Part shown: positions 7,565 through 14,584 of the stretch, piece after piece | Position numbering within the stretch: the first letter of the stretch is position 1 | Layout of the letters: the number at the start of each line of letters is the position of its first letter | The notes under the pieces: model-generated | What the model was told of the DNA's origin: nothing | Databases searched by the model: none | The model's input: the letters and a program-made list of their open reading frames with translations, nothing else | Made by a program: the position numbers and the translations under genes | Assembly (NCBI GenBank): GCA_016292805.1 | Contig: JAEDFM010000031.1 | Location: 1-21,873 of the forward strand | Length of the DNA: 21,873 nt | Reading direction: 5' to 3' | Source of the DNA: Treponema sp. | Lineage (GTDB): Bacteria > Spirochaetota > Spirochaetia > Treponematales > Treponemataceae

Positions 7565-7858
7565 AACGTTCTTTAATTTTATAAACCGGAGGATTCTTCA
7601 GAATCCGAGGATTTATAAAACGTTCGCGTGAGCGAACATGTAAATAAACAGAGTTTTTGCAAAAAAACTCGAGACTTAAAATAGATGGCGAAATTTTAGC
7701 CATCTATTTTAAACGTTCTTTAATTTTGTAAACCGCAAGTTGTTTCAACAACTGAGGATTTACAAAACGTTCGCGTGAGCGAACACGTAAATAAATAGAG
7801 TTTTTGCAAAAAAACTCGGGACTTAAAATAGATGGCGCAATTTTAGCCATCTATTTTA
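7565..7858. repeat. Two tandem copies of a 147-bp four-hairpin repeat
   Basis: Copy 1 is 7565-7711 and copy 2 is 7712-7858. A third copy is cut off after the first few bases from 7859. Each copy contains four hairpins in a row on the plus strand. Copy 1 coordinates are: a compound hairpin at 7577-7620 with a TTCA loop; GTTCGC-GTGA-GCGAAC at 7622-7637; GAGTTTTT-GCAA-AAAAACTC at 7651-7670; and a 12-bp stem AAAATAGATGGC/GCCATCTATTTT at 7678-7710. The inner stem of the first hairpin differs between copies (GGATTC/GAATCC against AGTTGT/ACAACT), yet pairing and loop are kept. The repeat fills most of the 348-bp gap between hisS and the neuB-like gene, and lies upstream of hisS. Confidence 0.93.
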
Positions 7859-7892
7859 AACGTTGCTTAATATTATAAAAATATGGGAAATA

Positions 7893-9020
7893 TTACAATG
7901 TATTCTTAACAATATCACTAAACTGAACCCCAGAGCCAGAAGTAACATCTTTTACTAAAGTTGCACCAATAACTTCATCAAGGAATTCTGGGGAAATGCC
8001 GGGAGTTAATACTTTTTCTGTTCGCAAAACTCCAATATCAGATTCTTTAATAACAGCCCCGGACTTAAGTTCTGTCATATAATGAAGACTACGATTGGTG
8101 CGACCATAATTTGCAAGTTCTGCTGGTGCTAATTTTTTTATTCCTGTTCCTAATACTTCAACAACCTTTTCTGAGCCAAACTGTTCACCTAACTGATCTA
8201 AAGTCCGTTTATAACCAATTTCTTCGCCATAGTGACGGAATGTAGCTTCAGTCTGATGTACACAATGACACATGAGAGCAAACTGCTCACCTTCCAAAGC
8301 AACAGGATCATCAAGTCCTGCTGTTTTTCTGCTTAAAGTGATGTGCTTTTCAATTATCGTTCCCCCCACAGCAATACTTAAAACAGGTACCAGTACAGGA
8401 TCCAGACTATGGTCACTAACACCACATTCCACACCAAAAATATTCTTCAAATTACGGATTACCTTTAAATTATATTCACTTTCAGGGGCTGGATAACTGG
8501 TTATACAATGCAGCAAAGACACATTCTGTGTACCAAGTATTTCCAAAGCTTTTTCAATATCCATAATTTTGGAAACACCAGAAGAAACAATTACCTCTAC
8601 AGGTGTTTCTCCCCGTTTACACTGCTCTTCTCTGTAATCAGCCAGTGCTTTTAACATAGGATAATGATTAAGTTCAGGTGAAGCTATTTTTACTATATCG
8701 GGTTTTATCTCAAGTAATTCTTTTAAGCTTGTCAGTCCAAAAGGAGAACAACAGAACTTACAGCCCTTCTGATGAACATAATCCAGACATTTTTTATAAA
8801 ACTCTTTATTACATTCAAGCTGCTTAAAACGGTCATATAGCCTTATGTTTCCTGTAGGAAGCTTTACATAACCTGTATCAGGATGCAATATCTCATCTGC
8901 GTATACCCACTGGAACTTTATAGCATCAGCCCCGGAAGCCGCAGCTTCATCAATCATCTTAAAGGCTTTTTCCAGAGAACCTTCATGACTTGTACCAATT
9001 TCAGCAATTATAAGACTCAT
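7893..9020 (-). CDS. N-acetylneuraminate synthase (NeuB) family protein with SAF domain
   Basis: NeuB-type enzymes condense phosphoenolpyruvate with a six-carbon amino sugar to form nonulosonic acids such as sialic, pseudaminic or legionaminic acid. The 375-residue product starts with IAEIGTSHEGS and contains ADAIKFQ, VKIASPELNH, LLHCITSYPAPESEYNL, GVSDHSLDP and IIEKHITLSR, all typical of the TIM-barrel domain. The C-terminal part (about 310-373, NRSLHYMTELKSGAVIKESD) is an antifreeze-like SAF domain. The exact sugar cannot be told from the sequence. Its start lies right against the preceding lipoprotein gene, whose 3' end supplies AAGGA as ribosome binding site. A role in surface or flagellin glycosylation is plausible but inferred. 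Confidence 0.88.
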   Translation of the reverse strand: MSLIIAEIGTSHEGSLEKAFKMIDEAAASGADAIKFQWVYADEILHPDTGYVKLPTGNIRLYDRFKQLECNKEFYKKCLDYVHQKGCKFCCSPFGLTSLKELLEIKPDIVKIASPELNHYPMLKALADYREEQCKRGETPVEVIVSSGVSKIMDIEKALEILGTQNVSLLHCITSYPAPESEYNLKVIRNLKNIFGVECGVSDHSLDPVLVPVLSIAVGGTIIEKHITLSRKTAGLDDPVALEGEQFALMCHCVHQTEATFRHYGEEIGYKRTLDQLGEQFGSEKVVEVLGTGIKKLAPAELANYGRTNRSLHYMTELKSGAVIKESDIGVLRTEKVLTPGISPEFLDEVIGATLVKDVTSGSGVQFSDIVKNTL

Positions 9021-9383
9021 TTACTTATCCTTAATTGCATCTGATACTGATTTGGCTTTATATCTGTTGGAGTAAACTGAAAGACAAGTAGCTGGAAGCC
9101 ATCCAGATTCGAATTTATACCAGGTTTCATTTTCGGAATCTTTAGAGTTCCCTACAACCTGAAGTATATCCCCCTTACGACAATGTCCCTGTGTTGTGGA
9201 ATTCCAGTCACAGGCTTCTTTGTAAGATGCATATGGATCGGTTACTACAGCCCATCTAACATCTGGAGCCAAAGCAAGAGGATATGAATTATCAAATTCA
9301 ATTATTTCTTCTTTATTTTTTTTACAACCTGTAAAAACTGCTGTAAGAATGCAAACAGTTACAAAAATATACTTTTTAATCAT
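9021..9383 (-). CDS. Small lipoprotein with SH3-like region
   Basis: The 120-residue product begins with a lipoprotein signal (KKYIFVTVCILTAVFTGC) with the modified cysteine at about residue 20. The motif VFTGC is a relaxed lipobox of the kind usual in spirochaetes. The mature part (about 42-105) resembles bacterial SH3 domains: GDILQVVGNSKDSENETWYKFESGWLPATCL has the typical W-Y-K-x-x-x-G-W-L ending. It is probably anchored in a membrane facing the periplasm. It is packed between the Nudix gene and the neuB-like gene, with AAAGGA upstream of the start. The specific role is unknown. Confidence 0.75.
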   Translation of the reverse strand: MIKKYIFVTVCILTAVFTGCKKNKEEIIEFDNSYPLALAPDVRWAVVTDPYASYKEACDWNSTTQGHCRKGDILQVVGNSKDSENETWYKFESGWLPATCLSVYSNRYKAKSVSDAIKDK

Positions 9384-9386
9384 AAA

Positions 9387-9788
9387 TTATCCTTTAATCT
9401 TTTTAACAACCGCTGGATATATACCTAAATCTGAATCAACAAAATTTAATGTTGGTATTTCCTCTAAAGGAGCCCATCTATAATCAGTATGTTCTGTAAG
9501 CACAAAAGGTTTCTCCATACCATCATGTTCAAAGGTTACCAGATAGGCATCCAGATAACAAAGCTTATCCTTATGGGTAAATGAACTTTCGCAGATTTTA
9601 TCACCAACAGTAACCTTTACCCCGAATTCTTCCATCATTTCCCGTTCAATTGCCTGAACATTATCTTCGCCTTCATCAAGTTTTCCACCAGGAAATTCCC
9701 AGCGACCACCCATATCACCTTTATTCTGACGTTTAGCAATAAAAACTTTTCCATCTCTATAATCAATACATGCAATTGAACGACTCAT
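9387..9788 (-). CDS. Nudix hydrolase, MutT-like
   Basis: The 133-residue product contains a complete Nudix box from Gly35 to Val57: G-KLDEG-E, seven residues, then REMMEEFGV. All metal-binding glutamates are present. The preceding GGRWEFPGG is typical of the MutT/8-oxo-dGTP diphosphatase group and of the related CTP pyrophosphohydrolases, which remove damaged nucleotides from the pool. Substrate specificity cannot be fixed from the sequence. The length fits a single-domain MutT protein. The start has AAGGA eight bases upstream, and the stop is three bases from the next start, so it is in the five-gene operon. Confidence 0.88.
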   Translation of the reverse strand: MSRSIACIDYRDGKVFIAKRQNKGDMGGRWEFPGGKLDEGEDNVQAIEREMMEEFGVKVTVGDKICESSFTHKDKLCYLDAYLVTFEHDGMEKPFVLTEHTDYRWAPLEEIPTLNFVDSDLGIYPAVVKKIKG

Positions 9789-9806
9789 ATATATATCCTT
9801 ATGGTA

Positions 9807-10367
9807 CTAACGCTTTACCGCTGTACTAATTTCTTTTTCTTCATCATTTACAGTTAATATAACATCACAACGGATAATATCAAAATCTGTATGTCTGACA
9901 CGCATATATTTTGTTTCTGCATCATCTGCTGTATATGTTATTGACTTTATATCCTTATTTACTACCTGTTTATCCCCATCAATAAGAAAAATTTCTGCAG
10001 TTATATTACGGTCTCCCTTATTTTTTCCATCCGCCTTAGGATTCCATTTTACACTTACACTGGAATATATCTGATCTTCGAAGGAATATGATACAACTTC
10101 AAAATCCAATCCCTGAACTTTTGCATAATTACGGGACCTATTAAATCCGGAATATATCCAGGCTACACCAACAAAGAAAATAAGTGCAAAGAAAATGTAT
10201 TTATTTGAACCTGTAAAAAAAATTTTTATACCACGAACAGGTTTCATATCGCCCCTATAGTATTTCTTTACTATTTCAGGCGCATTTGCTATGCGTTCTT
10301 CCCGGTTATAATAATATTTAACAGTTTTTTCACCTTCTGGGTGTCCCTCATCAACATTATCAAACAT
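9807..10367 (-). CDS. Hypothetical single-span membrane protein
   Basis: I do not recognise this 186-residue protein. An acidic and basic N-terminal part of about 50 residues is followed by one hydrophobic segment (about 57-75, YIFFALIFFVGVAWIYSGF) after KIFFTGSNK. The remaining 110 residues are probably extracytoplasmic and rich in beta-strand patterns (VQGLDFEVVSYSF ... ISTAVKR). The topology resembles an inner-membrane-anchored periplasmic domain. The start directly abuts the stop of the upstream lipoprotein gene, with GGAAAAG as ribosome binding site, so the two are co-translated. A joint envelope function is inferred from this pairing only. Confidence 0.7.
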   Translation of the reverse strand: MFDNVDEGHPEGEKTVKYYYNREERIANAPEIVKKYYRGDMKPVRGIKIFFTGSNKYIFFALIFFVGVAWIYSGFNRSRNYAKVQGLDFEVVSYSFEDQIYSSVSVKWNPKADGKNKGDRNITAEIFLIDGDKQVVNKDIKSITYTADDAETKYMRVRHTDFDIIRCDVILTVNDEEKEISTAVKR

Positions 10368-11582
10368 TTACTTTTCCAGAATTGCAGCAATAAGACTATC
10401 TGTTCTATACCAGACAACCCTTGCCATCTCTTTTTCAATATATAAAGCTGAGATGATACCATCATCAGAAAGAGTCATTGTATTAAACAAAATATTTGAA
10501 TGATCAGCTGTAAAGTGACGACGGAGAATTCTCTGGCTTTCGCTCTGAAGCATTTCTACATTAAATCCATCATCAGTTTTAATAATAAAGAATTTCCAGC
10601 CATTTTTTGTAACACCAAGGAAATCATATGGAATTTTATAAGTTAAACGGCTGTAATCTACAATTACAGATTCTTCATAAGGTGGAATAGATACTGGTTC
10701 TTCGTATACTCCCTCGTCAATATTCAATGGATAAAGCATACTGGCTACAAAGTTAATACCGGATTGAACTTTTGAACCTTCATCTACATAGGTTGTGTAG
10801 TAATCTATATCAACATACAATCTGTAAGTATAAAGATCTGGAATAACCTTTTTAATCGAATAGAAACAATTATCTTCTTTACCCTTAAGTTTTGGAGCAT
10901 CTTTTGTTAGAACAGGAATTTCATACTTTAAATATCCGTCTGTTCCAAACCAGTAAACCATATAACCTTCTGTAGAAGTACCAACAACAACAAGTTCGTT
11001 ATTATTTGTCGTGTATATATTGTCTATATATGGAAATGGAGTACCACCCGGTCCTTCCTGTCCAATGAATTCTACAGTTGAAGCATCTCGATTAAAACGG
11101 AGTACAGTCTGACCATAAAGCATAGTTCCGTCTTTACTCTGTTCCTGGCTTTCCCTTGGAATTGTACACACTGTATAAATAACCTTATTGGCATCTACAG
11201 CAATTTTTCCAGGATAATCAAAAGGATATGATATTTCGTGATGAATACTTTTATCTGCCTTGTTTGATTTTGATATAAGCTTGGCAATATCTGAATCTTC
11301 GTTATAAAAAAGTGTAAGCAAATCTCCAAAGGAATTGAATTCCATTACCTTTCGGGATTCACCATTTACAAGGTAAACAAATCCATCCCGCATATATATG
11401 CCAAGTCGAACAGCTCCTACAGTATTAAGGTCTGTTACGCTGAGCTGCTCTTCAAAATTACCATAAGGAATAGAAAAAAGCTGATTTTCACTGATAGATT
11501 TTACTGTTTCAGATTTTATACAGCCTGTAAAAAGAATTGATGTAAATGATATTGCAGTAAGTAATAGTTTTAGTTTTTTCAT
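10368..11582 (-). CDS. Lipoprotein, possibly beta-propeller-like
   Basis: The 404-residue product starts with a clear lipoprotein signal (MKKLKLLLTAISFTSILFTGC). The lipobox cysteine is residue 21. The mature part alternates short hydrophobic strands with polar turns (GIYMRDGFVYLVNGESRKVMEFNSFGDLLTLF; GKIAVDANKVIYTVCT; NNELVVVGTSTEGYMVYWFGTDGYLKYEI). This pattern suggests an NHL- or WD-like propeller with weakly conserved blades, though I cannot count blades reliably. It is the first gene of the five-gene minus-strand cluster and is divergent from secA. A candidate promoter is at 11594-11622. Function is unknown. Confidence 0.75.
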   Translation of the reverse strand: MKKLKLLLTAISFTSILFTGCIKSETVKSISENQLFSIPYGNFEEQLSVTDLNTVGAVRLGIYMRDGFVYLVNGESRKVMEFNSFGDLLTLFYNEDSDIAKLISKSNKADKSIHHEISYPFDYPGKIAVDANKVIYTVCTIPRESQEQSKDGTMLYGQTVLRFNRDASTVEFIGQEGPGGTPFPYIDNIYTTNNNELVVVGTSTEGYMVYWFGTDGYLKYEIPVLTKDAPKLKGKEDNCFYSIKKVIPDLYTYRLYVDIDYYTTYVDEGSKVQSGINFVASMLYPLNIDEGVYEEPVSIPPYEESVIVDYSRLTYKIPYDFLGVTKNGWKFFIIKTDDGFNVEMLQSESQRILRRHFTADHSNILFNTMTLSDDGIISALYIEKEMARVVWYRTDSLIAAILEK

Positions 11583-11593
11583 AAGGTACCTAC

Positions 11594-11622
11594 AGTTTAA
11601 ATGTTCACTTTTAACTTGTCAA
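11594..11622 (-). promoter_or_regulatory. Candidate promoter of the lipoprotein-Nudix-neuB cluster
   Basis: On the minus strand TTGACA (11617-11622) is followed by a 17-base spacer and TAAACT (11594-11599). The ATG at 11580-11582 is only 11 bases past the -10 box. The mRNA leader would then be about five bases and would lack the AGG lying just before the start. Either the transcript is nearly leaderless or another promoter is used. Confidence 0.5.
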
Positions 11623-11685
11623 TTAATATGGAATATTAGTAGATTTTATAGTATTATATAGGAATATAAAAATAAGGAAAATAAT

Positions 11686-14514
11686 ATGTTTGTTGATAAA
11701 ATTCTCACAGCTATTTTCGGTACACAGAATGATCGTGACGTAAAAGCTCTTAGACCAATCCTTGCAAAAGTAAACGAAAAAGAAGAATGGGCAAAATCTC
11801 TTGCTCCAGAACAATTCCCTGAAGAAACTAAAAAATTCAAAGAACGCCTTGCTAATGGCGAAACTCTTGATGATCTTTTACCAGAAGCTTTTGCACTCTG
11901 TCGTGAAGCCGCATGGCGTGTTCGCGGTGAACGAGCTTATGATGTTCAGATTATGGGTGCCATTAACCTTCATATGGGCCGTATTACTGAAATGAAAACT
12001 GGTGAAGGTAAAACACTCGTTGCCGTTGCTCCATCTTACTTGAACTCCCTTTCTGGAAAAGGTGTTCATGTTGTTACAGTAAACGATTACCTTGCTGAAC
12101 GAGATGCAAACACAATGCGTCCTGTATTTACATATCTTGGTTGTACAGTTGGTGCAATTCTTTCTGATATGGACAATGATGCTCGTAAAGCAGCTTATGA
12201 CTGTGACATCACTTATGGTACAAACAATGAATTTGGTTTCGACTATCTTCGCGATAATATGAAAGTTGATCTTAAAGATAAGGTTCAGCGTGGTTTTAAT
12301 TACTGTATTGTAGACGAAATCGACTCTATTTTGATTGATGAAGCCAGAACTCCACTTATTATTTCTGGTGCCGGCGAAGATGATACATACAAATATCATG
12401 AAGTTGATAAATATGTAGATGAACTTAAAGAAGTTGCAAAAGATCCTAAAACTGGTGAATATCCTGATGAAACAATGATGACTGCAGAAGAAAGAGCAGC
12501 CATTGAAGGTGACTATACACTTGATGAAAAATCAAAACGAGTTTCATTTACAGACAAGGGTATGAATCATATTGATGAAATTCTTCACAAGCATAATCTT
12601 ATTGCTGCTGGAACAAAACTTGTAGACGAAGAAAACTTTGAATATGCCCACTACTTTACACAGGCTTTAAGAGCTCACCTTATGTATCATAACGATGTTG
12701 ATTACCTTGTTCGTGATGGTAAGGTTGAAATTATTGATGAATTTACAGGTCGTGTTCTTGAAGGTCGCCGTTATTCAGATGGTCTTCATCAGGCAATTGA
12801 AGCAAAGGAACATATTAAGATTGCACAGCGCAACCGTACAATGGCAACCATTACATTCCAGAACTTCTTCCGTATGTATTCAAAGCTCTCTGGTATGACT
12901 GGTACAGCTGCCACAGAAGCTGTAGAATTCAACAAAATCTATAACCTTGAAGTTGTTGCTATTCCTACAAATCTTCCAGTAGCCCGTAAAGATGAAAATG
13001 ATGAAGTTTATTTAAATGAAAAAGAAAAATGGGAAGCAATTGCCAACGAAATTAAAGAAGCTCATGACAAGGGACAGCCTGTATTGGTAGGTACAGTTTC
13101 TGTAGAAAAATCAGAACATCTTTCTGCCCTCCTTACACGCAAAGGAATCCGTCATGAAGTTTTGAATGCTAAAAACCATGCCCGCGAAGCTTTAATCATT
13201 GCAGAAGCCGGTGCAAAAGGTGCAGTTACAATTGCTACAAATATGGCTGGTCGTGGTACAGATATTAAACTTGGTGGTTCCCCAGAATTCAGAGCTCAGA
13301 AACGAGCTGGAACAAATGCAACACCAGAACAGTATCAGGCTGCACTTGCAATTGAAAAAGAAAACTGGAAAAAAGATTATGAAGAAGTACGAGCTGCTGG
13401 CGGTTTGTATGTAATTGGTACAGAACGCCACGAATCACGCCGTATTGATAATCAGCTGCGTGGTCGTTCTGGTCGTCAGGGTGACCCAGGTCGCTCTAAG
13501 TTCTATATTTCTATGGATGATGATTTGATGCGTCTCTTTGGTGGTGAACGCATGAAATCTATGATGAGCCGTATTGGTATGCAGCCAGGAGAACCTATTG
13601 ATCATCCTTGGTTGAACAAAGGTATTGAAAAAGCTCAGCAGAAAGTTGAAGACCGCAACTTTGAAATCCGTAAACATTTGCTTGACTATGATGATGTATT
13701 AAATGAACAGCGCTCTGTAATTTATGAAAATCGTGATCAGATTCTTGCAGACAATGATTTAAGCACTCGTGTATTAAACAACGCAAAAGAAACTGTCGAT
13801 GCAATGTTTGAAGAATACGAATCTAACGCTAAACACAACAAAAAAGATAACTCAGCTCTTATTAAGCTTAACGATGATATTAAATCAACATTTGGTTTTG
13901 CACTTCCTATGGAAAACCTTACAAAGGAAGCTGTACTTGCTGCTCTTCAGAACGATATCACTGAAAAAGAAACTCTTGCAGGCAAAGAAAACCTTAATAT
14001 GTTCATCCGTTATCAGTATATTCAGATTATTGATAAAAAATGGCTTGACCAGCTTGAAACTCTGGAAGGTTTACGAGAAGCTGTTGCATTGCGTTCTTAT
14101 GGTTCTAAAAACCCACTTACAGAATACAAAATTGAAGGTTTCAACATCTTTGACGAAATGCTTACAACTATCCGCGATACTGTTATGAGCCGCGTGTTCA
14201 AAGTAAAGATTCAACTTTCACCAGAAGCCGCTGAACACCGCCGCAAAATGCTGGAAGCTCAGCAGCATGCAATGAATGCACAACATAACGAAGCACAGTC
14301 TATCAGTTCACAGGTAGCTCAGAATGAAGCACAGAGATCTGCACATTCAAGCTTTAATGGTGACCAGGCTCGCAGACAGGCAGTTGGCAGTGCAATGAAC
14401 CAGCACTCACAGGGAAACAATGTAACTGTTCGTCGTACAGTACCAAAAGTAGGACGAAATGATCCATGTCCTTGCGGAAGCGGAAAGAAATATAAAAACT
14501 GTTGTGGAAGATAG
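11686..14514 (+). CDS. secA: Protein translocase ATPase SecA
   Basis: SecA drives preproteins through the SecYEG channel using ATP. The 942-residue product has Walker A GEGKT (106-110), Walker B VDEID (208-212) and the downstream ILIDEARTPLIISG. The conserved helicase motifs near TNMAGRGTDIKLGG and ERHESRRIDNQLRGRSGRQGDPG are also present. The C-terminal linker is Gln/Asn/His-rich, and the protein ends in a SEC-C zinc-binding motif, CPCGSGKKYKNCC. The start has AAGGA seven bases upstream. It is the only long plus-strand gene, divergent from the lipoprotein cluster and convergent with lepB. I see no convincing -35 box in the 103-base gap before it. Confidence 0.97.
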   Translation: MFVDKILTAIFGTQNDRDVKALRPILAKVNEKEEWAKSLAPEQFPEETKKFKERLANGETLDDLLPEAFALCREAAWRVRGERAYDVQIMGAINLHMGRITEMKTGEGKTLVAVAPSYLNSLSGKGVHVVTVNDYLAERDANTMRPVFTYLGCTVGAILSDMDNDARKAAYDCDITYGTNNEFGFDYLRDNMKVDLKDKVQRGFNYCIVDEIDSILIDEARTPLIISGAGEDDTYKYHEVDKYVDELKEVAKDPKTGEYPDETMMTAEERAAIEGDYTLDEKSKRVSFTDKGMNHIDEILHKHNLIAAGTKLVDEENFEYAHYFTQALRAHLMYHNDVDYLVRDGKVEIIDEFTGRVLEGRRYSDGLHQAIEAKEHIKIAQRNRTMATITFQNFFRMYSKLSGMTGTAATEAVEFNKIYNLEVVAIPTNLPVARKDENDEVYLNEKEKWEAIANEIKEAHDKGQPVLVGTVSVEKSEHLSALLTRKGIRHEVLNAKNHAREALIIAEAGAKGAVTIATNMAGRGTDIKLGGSPEFRAQKRAGTNATPEQYQAALAIEKENWKKDYEEVRAAGGLYVIGTERHESRRIDNQLRGRSGRQGDPGRSKFYISMDDDLMRLFGGERMKSMMSRIGMQPGEPIDHPWLNKGIEKAQQKVEDRNFEIRKHLLDYDDVLNEQRSVIYENRDQILADNDLSTRVLNNAKETVDAMFEEYESNAKHNKKDNSALIKLNDDIKSTFGFALPMENLTKEAVLAALQNDITEKETLAGKENLNMFIRYQYIQIIDKKWLDQLETLEGLREAVALRSYGSKNPLTEYKIEGFNIFDEMLTTIRDTVMSRVFKVKIQLSPEAAEHRRKMLEAQQHAMNAQHNEAQSISSQVAQNEAQRSAHSSFNGDQARRQAVGSAMNQHSQGNNVTVRRTVPKVGRNDPCPCGSGKKYKNCCGR

Positions 14515-14538
14515 TTTCTATAATATAGTTAAATATAT

Positions 14539-14570
14539 AAGGTGGTTGTTTATAACAATCACCTTTTTTT
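14539..14570 (+). terminator. Intrinsic terminator after secA
   Basis: AAGGTGGTTGT (14539-14549) pairs with ACAATCACCTT (14555-14565), with one G-T pair and a five-base loop. A run of T residues follows to 14570. It lies 25 bases past the secA stop and separates secA from the convergent lepB. Confidence 0.85.
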
Positions 14571-14584
14571 GTACTCATTAAGTT

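Noticed and set aside
7545..7703. N-terminal extension of HisRS to an ATG at 7703
   Set aside because: The extension is encoded by repeat DNA whose codon differences between copies are mostly amino-acid changing, and the ATG at 7544 has its own GAGG ribosome binding site and matches the usual HisRS start.
7704..7850. 48-codon frame in repeat copy 2 as a real small protein gene
   Set aside because: No ribosome binding site precedes it, and the changes between copies favour base pairing over amino-acid conservation. I treat it as repeat DNA.
7565..7858. T-box or other tRNA-sensing leader for hisS
   Set aside because: No T-box consensus, specifier loop or antiterminator can be seen, and the unit is duplicated in tandem, which does not fit a single leader.
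11640..11685. TATAGT or TATTAT as the secA -10 box
   Set aside because: No acceptable -35 box lies at the right distance, and such hexamers are common by chance in this AT-rich gap.
11878..12399. Antisense and frame-shifted open frames within secA, infB and other long genes
   Set aside because: They lie wholly inside strongly supported genes, lack start signals and have the odd composition expected of shadow frames.
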